From positions 372,001 through 436,000 of the forward strand of contig JAEPRB010000003.1 of the NCBI GenBank assembly GCA_016758965.1: a stretch of DNA of 64,000 nt. The letters are read 5' to 3'. Under the pieces are notes generated by a model that saw nothing but the letters and a program-made list of their open reading frames with translations, made no database searches and had not been told where the DNA came from. Of the stretch, positions 20,930 to 34,078 are shown piece after piece; positions within the stretch are counted from its first letter, which is position 1, and every line of letters starts with the position of its first letter. The stretch is from Circinella minor. Its lineage: Eukaryota; Mucoromycota; Mucoromycetes; Mucorales; Lichtheimiaceae. Made by a program: the position numbers and the translations under genes.

Positions 20930-23900
20930 TACGGACTAGTCTGGACCACCGCATTGACTAACATCAGGTATGCTGTAGATAATGCTGAAACTTGATAATA
21001 ACCATGCTTCTTTCCCTTTTGAAGAAAGTCGCGTATTTATTAGCATTACACGCAAGGTTGACTGGTTCTGAGCGTGTTAATATTTTTATATATTTTGAAT
21101 TCCATTTGGTGTCACAATTGTACTCTGTACAAATTAAAAAGAAAAATAGTGATTGTCGTGCAATCGTACATCTCATTTGTAACTATCAGTTTTTTTATCT
21201 TAACCTCAATTTCTTATAGTGTCCCCGGAAAGCATATTATCCCAAAACACCCTGCAAGCATTTTATGATCTACTTTTGTTTAACAAAAAGCCGTCATAAA
21301 AACCCAACGTAAGCTGATATGCACTGTTATTTCGAGCTGAAAATACCTGCGATTTGCAATACTCCTCTTACGTTATGTTCAATTGAGTTAAAAGTACATG
21401 TAAGTGAACCAAGCTTACAATAATTTCTTTCTTATCAGAAAGATTACAAACATTTTAAATATGTATTGATTTTCCCAGAAATTTTGCTTTTTTTATTTAC
21501 TTGATGTAGCTCGACACACATTTAATTCCCCGTTGTATTATGTATCTATTTCAAGTACAAAGTTTCAGCTTATGAATTTATGATTGTAACATATTATGCT
21601 TTTAGTTTTATATGCGAGAGATACCATCATACACGGTTATTCTACATTATACGTACAATAGTAACATAAGAAGAAATATGCGGTACTAATTAATTATACC
21701 AGTGTTGTTTTTGATACGTAATAAGAATAAGAATAAAAAAAGAGTCTGGCACAAAAAGAAAATAAATACTGTGTACGTACGTAGCAAACGGAAAAAAAAC
21801 TTTAGTGATGGTAGATATACCTATACGCGCACATTAAAACTTGGTCTTATATTATTAGTAGCTGAAATAATTAAATTTATTACCTTTTAAATAACTCCAA
21901 GTACACTACTACGTCATGTGTTGAAATCTCTTTTCATAATACTGTCATATCATTAAAACTCGCATTTGATGACTTAAAATCCATATCAATCATAATCCAT
22001 TCAAAAGTTGCCACCATATGTCCAAACATTTGCATAGCACATCTCTTTGTCGATGCCGAGTGTTTCTAGAGAGTCCCTGCAAATATATGATTTTCGTAAG
22101 AAGATAATCTTGTAAGATTTTTTGTCAGTTTCTTTCACTATCCAGTAAGATATCTACGTATTAATTATTTTTAATATAAAAAAATCATAGTTCGTATCAA
22201 TTAATAAGTATACTGCTCAGGAGAAAATTTCATCTCTTACTGTATTTCCGAATTCATTCTATAAAAACGTATTTTTTCTCATGTGTCGGTGTGTGTGTTT
22301 GTTCTGAGTCGTTGTCTAGGAGATTACGTGAATCAGGTTTTTTTTATTCTTTTTAAGACTTTTTTGTTATACAGCGGCTGAATTTACAGTATATCTTCAC
22401 AAATATTTGTAGATAAACTCTTTGAGAATCGTTTCTTTGTTTTCATATACTATAGTAAACCATCTTTTATATTACTCACCACAAACACATCATTACGTAC
22501 TGAAAACATATAATTCCGTTTTTGACACTAGGTAAATGTATTTATATTCTTAAGCCCTGAGATAGGAACCAGTGAAACAGGTCTTATGTACTATATAATA
22601 CGTAGGCCGAAGAAATAAATCATTATATGGCTGCAGTGGAATCAGTCAATAATTCTTTCTTCTAGTGTAAATGGAATAATGGTGATAAATTTGCGAGATT
22701 TCTGAGACTATCATACTTATGTGTTACATCAATGAAAATAAAAAACAAAATTGAACTGAAGTTTATTAAAATAAAATATCCTCATTTATTTATATTTTTA
22801 CAGTAGTATCAAATCCTTATCATCACAGCAGGATATATCAATATATGTATGTATGGACATATATGTAGTCTTCCGATTTGTAATAATTGTGTAAATTATG
22901 ATAATAAAATAAATGATCTTTAAATTATACTTTGTGTGGTTAATGTGAAAATCTGTCAACGCAGCTGTCATTCACATATTACCGTAAAGAAGATGGATTT
23001 CTGCATTCTTATAAATCATAGTCCAAATAAGAAAATACCAAAATGTTAGCAAATTATGATTGGTGAGATGCTATATATATATATATATATAATAGATGAC
23101 TGTTTTTATGAGCCATTGTAGGTTGGGTACAATACTATATAATGTAATATGAGGGAATACTTGATGTAACATTTTATGATCTAAATTATCATCCACATTA
23201 ATAACATTATTCAAATGTGTCAGCCACTGAATTTGTATTAGAGCATGTTGTTGATTGTAAGGATGATTGGCTGACATTGGTACTAGTCCTGAAAGTTTGT
23301 CGTTTCTACTCATATCGGAATCTGCCTCTAGACGTCTCATAAACTTAATTAAAACTCCCATCAATTCATGTCTTGATTGTGATAATGCAATTGGACTTTA
23401 TTTTCATGACATGTTCTCATCATTAGATGTATTTTAATTACTGTATATGTGTAATAAAAAAGAGATCTGATACCAGAAATTGTGAGTTGCCTTTCTTATA
23501 TAGCTTTAATTGTAAATCGATTTTATTATCGTCTACACTTTAAAAATAATATATGAACGAAAGAATACTTATAAATGCAGTAAAGCCGTAGGTTATGGTA
23601 ATAGAAAAATTCCAATAACCTGTGTTGCGTAGTTAGATTTTGCGGGTTTTCTATTACAAATAGTATACTGAGGCTGGAAAAAACGGGTCAATGAATAAAA
23701 ACAGTAGATTTTGTGTTAGTAGTATATCATACTTACGAATAATTGCACGTATTCCCAAGATTATTACATTTGGATACCGTATATTATCTACATATAAAAC
23801 GCTACTATGCAAAGAGCTTTTGTCTTTCCAAGGTTCGTAACGTAACTGCTACTTACAATAATAGTTAGGACGACAAAAATAAGATGAGTGAACTATTAAG

Positions 23901-24452
23901 TTTACAGAAGTGTCATTTTTATATTGACTCCGAGCATTCGGAGAACAGCACGCTGCCATTATCACGATGGATTTTCGATGGCGTATTAGAATAGCAAAAT
24001 ATATTTTATCCACTACAAACAAAACCCTACTATGGCTCCTGTAACTAACAATGTAAATACATATTAATGGCCCTGTACACGTGCCTGAAAAATGGTGGGA
24101 GAATTATTTTCAGAGTCTGAGTGCATTCTAGTTTATGGTAACACAAACACTTGTTCGATCATTGAACGTGCATGATTTGACTTTAATCAGTGGTGGAAGA
24201 AGCAACATAGACACCTTCTTTCTCTCTATCATCGACTAAATAAAAAAAATAAAGTTATTATGTCAATTATTGTCATACCACTCTATTATTCTTATAATGT
24301 GTGGTATGAGGTACGTCATGTATAAAAATGTAAGGTTTCTTGGTAATGGATATGAATACCGCCTTCTCTCTTTCTTCTTTTACTTTATCGCTCTCCTGTC
24401 ACTTACCCTAAACATCAATCTTTTTTGCTTTTTTTTCAAGTTTTATCACATA
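20142..24452. other. 4.3-kb gene-poor stretch
   Basis: AT-rich sequence between divergent genes. Notable content: an A run just upstream of the acidic protein (20154-20170), a TA dinucleotide run at about 20900-20922 and another at 23072-23090, TACGTA palindromes near 20879, 21650, 21716, 21776-21780, 22495 and 22599, and one coding-like fragment at 23071-23400 (separate entry). The minus-strand frame 20313-20510 reads like protein in part (FVEYIESWAENSNKRK) but has no partner exons. Nothing else can be supported as a gene. Confidence 0.4.
23071..23400 (-). pseudogene. Isolated coding-like fragment, family not recognised
   Basis: An open frame of about 109 codons after an upstream stop, beginning SPIALSQSRHELMGVLIK. 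It includes MRRLEADSDMSRNDKLSG, NQQHALIQIQWLTHLNN and HKMLHQVFPHITLY. Residue use is balanced and unlike chance translation of AT-rich DNA, yet the frame begins without a believable start and ends in a TA microsatellite. No exon with good splice sites was found on either side. It is probably a remnant of a gene or of a transposable element. Confidence 0.35.
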
Positions 24453-26016
24453 ATGAAATATTCGATTTTTACCGCTGTAATGATGGTGTCTGCTATCGGC
24501 AATAGCATGGCAAATGCAATTAAAGATTCCAATCGAACCGATATCGTTGATAATATCCGTATGGCGAGCTGGAACATTCGTATGGATGCTTTCCCTGATT
24601 CCATTACTGTTAACGAAACCATTGCCAGCTTGCCTTCTGAAATTCCATCGGACCCCAAGTCTTATTATCCCAAAACTGATGAACGTCCGTGGAGTGAGCG
24701 CCGTATTGCTGTTGCGAATACTTTGCTTTTCGATCGAGCTGATTTTGTGGGTAAGTGCTACATTTGTTTTGTTTTAACATGTGTATCAAATTACAGAATA
24801 TATGTTATTATGTTTCTTTCTATTGAACTCTACGCAAGGATCGTATCGTGTAACCTTTTTATTATTGACTTTTCTCACATATAAAATACTTATGTTTGTT
24901 ATTTTTTTGCTTTTGCTTTTATCTATAGGTCTTCAAGAAGTAACTAAACGCCAACTGGATGATTTACAAATTTTGCTTGGTGATGATTTCGCTCATATTG
25001 GTGTTGGTCGAGATGATGGTAAAGAAGAAGGAGAATACAGCCCTATTTTCTATAAAAAGTAAGCGTTGCTAAGCTAGTACATATAAATTCTTGCATTTTG
25101 TTACACAAATAATTTTCTCCAGAAATTTGCATAAATGAAAATAATAGTTTGTGCATTTTTTTTACGTTAGATCTGCAGCTAAACTCATCGACTCGGATAC
25201 TTTTTGGCTTAGTAAGTCACCATTTGAACCATCCAAGGTAGCATATTTATGAATATAAAACTAGCAGCATAGCAAACGGCTCGTCATTTTACAGCATCAT
25301 AGGCTTAAATACTTATCATACTCTCAATTGTGTTCTAAAATCTGTTATAATAGTATCCCGGAGCTGGCACTATCCGTATCTGTACTGCTGCACATTTCCA
25401 GGGTAACTCTGGTACTTTTACTTATATGAACACTCACTTGGATCATCTTTCAGATGAACAACGTGGTTATGGTCTTTCCTTGGTTTTACATCGTGCCAAA
25501 TATGAAGCAATCAAAACTCAGCGTCCTGTCTTTGTCACTGGTGATTTTAACTCAAAAACTGATCAATTAGGATACAAGGTGATCACTGGTCGAACCGAAC
25601 CTTTGGAATTGAATTCGACTTTCACTGAAAAGTATAGTTGGAGCAAGGAAGAAGAAAAAGAGTTTATTTTCAAAGATCTAATTGGTGAAACCGCACCAGA
25701 AAGAAGAAGCAGTAACTATGCAACATTTTCTGGATTCGCAAAACCTGGTGGCGCCAAAGATTACAGCAGAATTGATTTTGTTATGGGTGGTTCAAATGGT
25801 GGTTGGAAATCATCCAGCTTCCGCGTCGGTGAAACACTTACTGATAATGGATTGTGGTCTAGGTATTTTTGCGCATTCTTTTTTCCGTTCATTTCTGTTG
25901 TGCACATATCAATAAACTAGATGATGATTTAACTCACGTATACATATTATGCCAATTATTATAGTGATCACAAACCAGTTTATACCGATCTTACTATTTA
26001 CACAGGCGAATATTGA
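24453..26016 (+). CDS. Secreted endonuclease/exonuclease/phosphatase (EEP) family hydrolase
   Basis: Exons 24453-24750, 24929-25058, 25171-25237, 25354-25862 and 25965-26016 give 351 residues. A signal peptide (MKYSIFTAVMMVSAIGNSMANA) precedes the DNase I-like fold. The family's metal and catalytic motifs all appear in order: ASWNIRMD, GLQEVTKRQLDDL (metal-binding Glu), MNTHLDHLSDEQR (catalytic His), VTGDFNSKTDQLG (Asp/Asn), SRIDFVMGG and the final SDHKPVYTDL (Asp-His). Family members hydrolyse phosphodiesters or phosphomonoesters in nucleic acids or phospholipids with Mg2+. The signal peptide points to an extracellular or vacuolar role, for example phosphate scavenging; substrate cannot be told. 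The start was chosen at the Met that begins the signal peptide; an upstream in-frame Met (24270) would bury it. Confidence 0.9.
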
Positions 26017-26353
26017 AGAAGTAGCTAGTATACGTAGTTTGCGTAAAAAAAAACAGAAAATCAAATAAAAAAAACATATGTGTATGTGATAAAACTACGT
26101 ACAAGCAAAAATGCCAATAGTAAATGAATTATTATATTTGTATAACTACCATAACACCTCAATTTTTTTTTGGAAGTTTATATAAAAAATTGTTATGTGT
26201 ACACAATGGAGTATCGTTAAAAAAGAGAGAGAAAGAAATAGTAGTAAGTGAGAGGTATGAACGTAAAAAAATGCTATATAACAAGAAGTGAATGGGGGAA
26301 GTTGTAATTGTAATTGAGATGCTGTGCAGTAAAAGTAATAGCTATATAATTAT
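26017..26353. other. Intergenic region between convergent genes
   Basis: About 340 bases separating the 3' ends of the EEP gene and the kinase gene. AT-rich, with AATAAA-like signals on either strand and two TACGTA palindromes near 26033 and 26097. No gene seen. Confidence 0.4.
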
Positions 26354-28976
26354 TTAATTGATGTCAGATGAAAAATCAGAAGGTGTTGGAGGAGGTAATG
26401 AAATTTTAATAGACTTAATAGTTGTTATTGTTGAAGATGATGATGAGGATGATGATGTTGTTGTTGCTGGCGGTGGTGGTGCAGTGTTATTATTATTATT
26501 ATTATTAGTGGAAGAACGGCCTTTGCCTTTCGAAGTATTTATTGATGAATTGGATGGATTCGTTTTACGTTTCCGCCTTCGTTTTGTTTCATCTTCTGTT
26601 TCATCATATCCATACGTTGTTTTTGCCTTTCGTGTTGCACGCGATTCGGAGGAGTACGTCTTCCATTCTTCTAATAAAGCCGCTTTTACTTGATCGCTTT
26701 CAAACCATTCCAATAAATCTGTTGCAGAAACACGGTCTTGTGGTCGCGTCCGTAAACATTTTAAAAGAAGTTCTTGACTTACTTCACCTTTGATATCTTG
26801 TTGTAAGGCTCTTTCGATTCGATAATCATCTTCAGCAACATATCTCAACCCTTGTAGATCAGTATCCAGTACCCCTCGCCAAGGTTCTGTGTCTGTAAAT
26901 GTTTTCCAGATCATCACGCCTATCGAATAGATATCTTCTGCTTTTGGATGAATAAGCCATGGAAGAACTTGAGTGTCGGATCGTGTCTTCGGTAGAGTTT
27001 GAATTGACCTATTAAAATTATTATAAAGAATGAAATTATAGGATTATTAAAATCATTTGTCATTTTTTTTCATAAAAAAAAACTATTATAATAATGAATT
27101 TAACTACTTTTTTGTCTTGCTATTTACCTATACATGCGATATCCATGATCCGGTTTTCCTTTCACCCATGGTAGATTGGCGCACCATTGCTCCAGTTCCT
27201 CCTTTGATTCAGGGACTACATCACCATCATATTCCCATTTTTCTCGCGGAACGTCGACAAACCAATCACGGACATCTTGAGGTTCACAAAATACAGACTT
27301 GCCAAAATCAATCAGGTATAAATACACATTTTCGCTTCCATCTTCAAGTTTATTGCTCACTCGATTCACCATAAAGTTAACCTCCGAAAGATCACGATGA
27401 GCTAAACCAGCATCATGTATTATCTTGATACAGTTAATCATTTGGCGAATGATAGAATATTTTTGATGAGCAGAAAGTCGATGATGTGAATGGACATGTG
27501 TATATTGTTTCAGGGTTTCTTGATACCTAATATTATTGTTTTTTCTTTCACATCAGCAAAACATATATAAAGAAAGACTAACAAGTATAATAACATTACC
27601 TTTCCATTGTTAACCCAACAATATCGCCGTTATCATTGTAAATAACTTCTTTCATTTGAGCCATATGAGGTAAGTTACGTAGTTTCCTAAATATATAAAA
27701 CACAGTTGCAACATGAGTAAAAAAAACCTACCTATTGATATACATATATGATGCACTACCAACGAAGAGTAACTTACATCAAACAGGCAATTTCTGTAAT
27801 TCGTTGATACATTGTCATTTGTCTAAAGGTTTGAATCACAACGCCTTCAAGAAAATAAACTTGTTTGAAGTAACCTTCAGAATTGGGTGCACTCAAATTC
27901 AAAGAACTATATTTCTCAGAAATATTTTGCACATCCACTCCCTTTTCTCTACAAGCTTGGAAGTAAGTCAATATATGTGATTGTCACTGGATAGAAATAG
28001 TAATAATTTTAATATATGTGTTACCTTGAAATAGTTTTCTCCAGACTTCATGATCTGTCTCACGCACCATTGTTGAAGAAGAAGAAGGAGAGAATAGTTT
28101 TGGTGAAAGATGTGACGCTGTAGGTGTTGTCAGTTTTTCTTCCCTTTTCAGTACCACTGGATGTTTTTTGTCGAACGATCCGTTATTACTGTTGACATGG
28201 CCGTTCACCTTTCCTTCTTTTTTAATATTGGATACAACAGCAACTTTAGGTGAAGATTTTGTAAGCTGTTGAGACTTTGGTGATGATGATAATATTGCTT
28301 TTGGTGATGGTGATGGCGACGATGTCGAAGTTGACGACGATAGCGATAATGATTTTTCATCTTTGACTTGAGAAACTATTTTAACAATCGCTTTGTCATC
28401 CTCTTCTTGACTTGTTGGTGTTGGTAATGACAAAACTTTTCGTGCAATCTTTCGAAGCAATAATTTTGTTTCTATATCGTCAGCAGAAGATCCTCCCTTC
28501 GTAGGTGGTGGTCGATAAGATAACGCATGTATTCGTGCTGTAGTATACATTCGCCGAAAATAATCTCGTTCTACTGTTTCGTTTGCTTCAAAAGATGCGT
28601 TCTCTACGACCCGTAAAGGCCTCAAATGAATCCATGCCTTGGGTGCAAGTTCATGTGTATCTTTATTCAAACGATCGATATCATAAAGTGGACTAGCTGG
28701 GTATGTGATGACAATATCCGTTTCGATTTCATATCGTTTGGGTCGAAGTCGTTTCACCCTTGTATTGTAAAAAATAGCAAGCACGCCATAGGCACTCACT
28801 TGTTCAAGAAATGTTCGATTTTTGGCGATGTAAAATCGAGGAATAATCTGGTGATCAGCTGTGGGATTTTTCTTCATGCGTTCGAGGGCTTGGAAAAAAG
28901 GTCCATTCAATTGCAAATATAATAGTTTTTCATGTGTCAAACCACGTTGCTTTGCTTTGGGTTCTAATGGTGACAT
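26354..28976 (-). CDS. FunK1-type protein kinase-like protein with altered VAIK lysine
   Basis: Exons 28025-28976, 27778-27955, 27600-27686, 27128-27526 and 26354-27008 give 756 residues. Residues 1-315 form an extension with a conserved-looking start (LLYLQLNGPFFQALERM) and a Ser/Pro-rich linker. The kinase domain spans about 335-600: the catalytic loop is AHRDLSEVNF (Asp451), the DFG motif is LIDFGKS (Asp479), and PKAEDIYSIGVMIWKTF is the F-helix. These fit the fungal-specific FunK1 family. The beta-3 position reads EGVVIQTF, so the ATP-anchoring Lys appears to be Gln (about residue 359). The C-terminal 100 residues are Lys/Arg-rich, then Asn, Pro and Ser runs. It could be a pseudokinase. 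Start chosen at MSPLEPK rather than the upstream Met at 29189, whose extra sequence is low quality. Confidence 0.82.
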
Positions 28977-29304
28977 GGCTGATATCGTGTATACAGTACT
29001 ATTGTGTGTATGGGTGAAGTGATTTTTTCCATCCCAACCATAATAATAATAATCAATTAGTATTTTTTTTTCTTTTTCCCTCGCAGTTATTTTTTTGTTA
29101 CCTGTTTGGACAAAACAATCGTGATAATAATGATGAAGTGATTTCATTTTCTTCAGATATCCGCTCCATTGGATCAAATCGGAAATCATTACTTGAAGTG
29201 GGTTTTTGGTTCTTCGAAGGTCTACTTTTTTAAGATTTTGTAATTAATCAACTTTGCTCGCAAGAGTGTGTTATATATCTTTCTCTCTCTCTTTTATTCT
29301 TATT
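28977..29304. other. Intergenic region between tandem genes
   Basis: About 330 bases between the kinase start and the stop of the bromodomain gene, both on the minus strand. On the minus strand it is A-rich with a few ATG codons in frame with the kinase, which would extend its N-terminus; these were not used. No separate gene is seen. Confidence 0.35.
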
Positions 29305-31102
29305 TTATCCATACCTTATTTGGGTTTTCAAATCCAGTACAATTTTACGAAACAGCTCATCCAATTTATCAGCGTGTTTCGGAATGGTACCTGTATTACT
29401 ATGATACGACTTTGCATTTTTCCAAATCAAAAGGATATCCTTTTCAAATTTCGAAAATGTAGTATAAGTTCCTTGCCATGCCTTTTTCTCAACCGTTGAT
29501 AAATCCATTGGAGTCTTGATCTCTTGATGATATAAAACTGCTGAATCAGGGACTGGTTGAATAAAAGGCCAACAATCCGGAGTAGCAAGCAGCATGTTGA
29601 GAATGAATCGATAAAGACGTAGAAACAGTCGAGTTACATTCAAAGGTAATTCATACTTGACATTGCTGAGGTCAATAAATCTATCATCACTCAAAGAATC
29701 TGTCCTTGTCATGGAACCCGTTTGATACACAGGGATCGCATTGCTGCTAATTAGTCGCTTAGTAATGACTGTATTAATCGAAATATTCTTAACTCGAAGT
29801 CCTTCAATCACCATCCGCTGCACAGCAACAAGATCCCCATTGGAAATCTGAGAGCCATCTGTCTGCGAAACATCCTTGTCACCTGATGTCCCGAGAATCA
29901 TTGTTGTAATTACTTGCATCGCTTGTAACGGTAACACTTGGCGTGAATCGATACCTCTTCTCTTTTGATCATTGTTATCCACAGGTGGTAATTCATTGAT
30001 GTCTAAAACAACGCCTAATCGTCGAAGTATAGCAATTGTAAGCCTTTTAATTCCCATCCCATCTAAGCGATGTTGCATTGGATCACTTGGTTCTGGAATT
30101 ATTTTAACTATTGAAGGGGAAGACGCTCCTGTTGCTATGGGTGATGCTGATGATGCTGATGATGTTTTTGATGAAGGTTTTTGTATATGTACACGCAAGC
30201 GCGGTCGTCGTGGAAAAGATTTTGCTTTTATTGTAGTAGTTGCTTTTGGGGTATCGGATGCATGATGCTGTTGTTGTAGTAGTTGTCCCTGCTGTCCTTG
30301 ATCAACAGACGTTATTTCTGGTGCAGCAGTAGGTACAGCCGAACTGTTATTATAGTTGCTGTTAAGAAATGACGATGGGTCTACAGTAGTAATTTCTGGA
30401 ACAACTGACTCATTGGTACGTAGCTTCACCATAGGTCGATCGTCAACAAGAGGTATGCTTAAGGATGGTGATCGTGATCGTTTACGTCGCACAGCCGTCA
30501 TTGTATTGGAAATTGTAGGAATAGTTGGCATTGGGGATTGACTGGTAGGTAATTCGTTAATGTCATAGCTTGACGACGAACCAGAAAACAAAACTTCTGG
30601 TGGATAAGAAGCATTATTATTGTGTAATGACGAAGAATCGTTGAGCATAACTGGTGAAGGTACTATATCTGTTTTATTTTTCAAATGAATTAAGAAAAAA
30701 TAAAAGTAAATAAAAATAAATAATATTTAATAAATATATAATAATAAATTATAAGTAAATATATAGGCATTTTTTGGTATGTGTGCAATATATTTCTTGT
30801 TTGTTGTTCCTTTGTTCCACTGTATATTATATTAAATAATTTTTTGTAAGTCTATTACCTTCTGTAGGCATATTCAATATACGATCAATGTCTTGTTGTA
30901 AATCATCTGGTACAGTACGATTTGGTTCGGAAGAAATGAAAGTTGAAGTTTCGTTATTTTGTAATGGTCTATTTGTAGTAGTATCGTTGTGCTGTTCACT
31001 TAGTCCCAGTGAATCAAGTGTCTGGAATTTCCAAAGTAGGTGAACATTATTGACTGTGCCCATAGCAGAGTCGCTGCTTTCTTGAAAGGCCCAGTCGTCC
31101 AT
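29305..31102 (-). CDS. Bromodomain-containing protein
   Basis: Exons 30859-31102 and 29305-30668 give 535 residues. The N-terminal 250 residues are Ser/Asn/Gln-rich with a basic patch (VRRKRSRSPSL, FPRRPRLRVHIQK) that could be a nuclear signal. The C-terminal 115 residues form a bromodomain: helix Z (LYRFILNMLLATPDCWPF), the ZA-loop ending IKTPMDLSTVEKK, then FEKDILLIWKNAKSYHSNTG and a final helix ADKLDELFRKI. Bromodomains read acetyl-lysine on histones. The usual anchoring Asn in the Y-N pair is His here (about His504). A GTATGG donor-like site lies right at the end (29317), so a few C-terminal residues could differ. Likely nuclear; which complex it belongs to cannot be told. Confidence 0.85.
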
Positions 31103-33637
31103 TCAAGGCTTTATTCTCTTTCAATATATTATAAGAAATGGTGCGATGTTAGATTTTTGTATAAGCAAAAAAGCGAAAAAAAATAGAACGGGTGCTTTTT
31201 TTAAGTGTGAGAGAGAAAGAATATGTAAAAAGGCAACGAGGAGAAAGCAAAAAAAAGAAAGTCAGAGCTGTAAATTTCTGTGTGTTTATAACAAGAAGTC
31301 TGGGAATAAATCCCATTTCATTCTTTAATTCCATTTTTATCCCTTCTACTCTGAATTTATTACGGTACATCTCGACAATAGTGTTACGTTTTGTTTAATT
31401 TTATATAAAGAGTAATAGGTCATTATTAGCTTATTCAAATAATATATTAAATTTGATTTTAATAATTTATTCGTTAAAGAACTTGCTATTGCTCTTAATA
31501 TTAACAAATCGTAGAGTTTGCAGGAGGAGTAGTGATTGTTTCAGTCTGTCCCAATGAAATCAAACCTTAATGAAGCATTAGTGCATATATGGTATTAATA
31601 AGAGGCTATCTAATTTATTGAACTTATATAATTTATATAAGCAAGCGTCACATTATTCTCTCATTTTTTTTTTCATTAAAATGTAACCCTCGATACTTTT
31701 ACTAAGATGTATAAAAAAGGCACTACCTAAGCCCGTCCTACCCTTTCAGTTCTTTCCTTTTCCTTCTTTTTTTTTCTTACCGCAGCAATTTACAAAGATC
31801 GAAAGAGAAATGCGAATTGATGAATAATATGATAGATTCGAATACAACCGATGTGAAACAGTACCATAGTGGGTCTGTTTTATGTTTATATATATATATA
31901 TTCCAGCTAACGAAAGTATGATTTAGAGGATTTATATATTGAATAGAAAAAAATGAGTTATATATAAAAATGGAATTATAATATAAAGAAAAGACAATAA
32001 TCTTAATATGATACGATTTACTGCTGAATTTGGATCGCTCATCATATGAGTATAACATTAAAACAACTATGAAAATTGTGTTTATCTTGATCCTTCGTTC
32101 TTCAAACTAACAATGAAATGCAGCTTTGTATGGAGAACATCTAGAAGGAGTGGCTCAATGACTGCGATAAATGAGCGTATTTGCTCAAATTATTAATAAT
32201 GTTAGTAGAGTTTGGATTAAAGAAGAAAGCATCAATATATAACAATCGGCATGAACAATTCCGCAGAGTGATATTCACTTTCCAATACAATCTAAAGAGT
32301 CGAGTAAATAATTAAGCCAAAATTAATGAGATTTGTAATAATGGTCTGAACCACTACTGGTCTAAAAAAACAGGTGAATGAAACTTTTTAATCAAATAAC
32401 TTAAAAAAAAGAAAAACTCGTGATAGTTTTTAGAATGTTAAGAAAAGAGAGTTTACTACGTATTATAAATATTAAATAAAAATGCAGAAACACTCTAGAG
32501 ATGATCCATATTCGCCGTCAAAGATTTCGCCATTGAATTCAAGTTACCAAATAACTATATCCCATTTTGCGTATTTTTTCAAAATAAAAAATAAAATAAA
32601 AAAAGACGAAATGATACAATAGATTTTATATGAAATAAACATAAAAAGACATAATAAGAAAAAAAATTAAAGAGCAAAAACATTACTTCTAATACGTCAA
32701 ACTGTTATAGTATAGGTTTGTAATCAATGACTAGAGCGCTAGATAAATTCTCTATGAAAAACCACTTCCAAGCAATAGCAATAGTAAGATGTATAATAAT
32801 AACAAAGACACTAATAGTGATATTCTATTACTAGCGATAACTGTGGTACTGAAAACACACAAACAGGAAAATTATTGTCGAAACAATAGTAAAAGATGAC
32901 AATCGTCCCGTTGTTAGAATTGTTTCTGGTATAAATGGTGTATACAGTATCTTCGCATTACTTGATGATTATGAGTCTAAAACATTAGATAATTGAGGCG
33001 GACAGTGGAGTTAAGTAATAGCAACGACATGGCTCTCATACGCTTCTTCACATTAGCCGGTAAACTATTTTGCCGAGAAGTCGTGGTAATGACAACAACT
33101 ATAACACACTTTATGTAACACAATCTGAAATAGTCAGGGGAGCTACATTGAGATGAAGGCTACACTACAGATAGTAAATCGACTAAAATGTATTCGATGT
33201 ATATTGTTACCCTTTTTTTATCCAAATATTCTATACCGGCTTTTACCAAAATTACAGAGACGACCACATAGATTGCGTATGGCATGAAAATATAGATACG
33301 AAAATTAAATCTAATTGTTCTTTACTTGGAAGCCACCAAATAAATGGGCACGGTACTGTTTTTCGTATAGCTATTAGTTGCCAAATAAGTCTGATGAATG
33401 ACGGGATCGGCTTTTATTCTTGTATATTAACATATAATAAAAAAAATCAGATCGTCTATTTTTCATTCAAGAACTTGATTATCTGTTGTACCATCTATTT
33501 TATAATTATGGGAACAGATTTTTACGTATACTCTCCCTCTTAGCTTCTTCCAATAACGAGAACCGGATGATCAGAGATTATTTTCATGCATTTCACTCAA
33601 TATTTGCTTCAACATCTTGTGTTACAGGAGCATTTTC

Positions 33638-33638
<1 letters not shown>

Positions 33639-33669
<31 letters not shown>
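33639..33669 (+). repeat. Poly-A tract (31 A)
   Basis: An uninterrupted run of 31 A in a gene-poor region. It could be an old retroposon tail or simple microsatellite growth. No target-site duplication is seen around it. Confidence 0.9.
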
Positions 33670-33671
<2 letters not shown>

Positions 33672-34051
33672 ACGTTCGATTTATTCTCATGCAATAATCC
33701 GTAAGGGCGGTGCGACTTGACTTCACGGGTTAGAATTTGTTCCTCAAAATTATTTGTTTGGAAGATCTGTGTAACCCACAGCTTGCATATATTTGGGACT
33801 TATGCTTATTATAATAATGTCTATAATGTCATTCAGATTCGAAATTCGACAAAGAACCAATAGTAATAAATTTCGTAATGTAAAATAAATCATGTTATTT
33901 ATAGTCTCGTGATAATGTGTAAATATTTACATAATAATGTGCATCACAAAGGAGACTATATAATAATGTTTAAGGTATAATAAAGCAGTGCTGATCATTA
34001 TTAGATACATATATAAATTTTAAAGTTGAAACGACGCAAATGCCAGTTTTC

Positions 34052-34078
34052 AAAAAAAAAAAAAAAAAAAAAAAAAAA
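34052..34078 (+). repeat. Poly-A tract (27 A)
   Basis: A second uninterrupted A run about 400 bases downstream of the first, same strand. Flanks (GCCAGTTTTC and GTACAAAACATC) show no matching direct repeat nearby. Confidence 0.9.
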
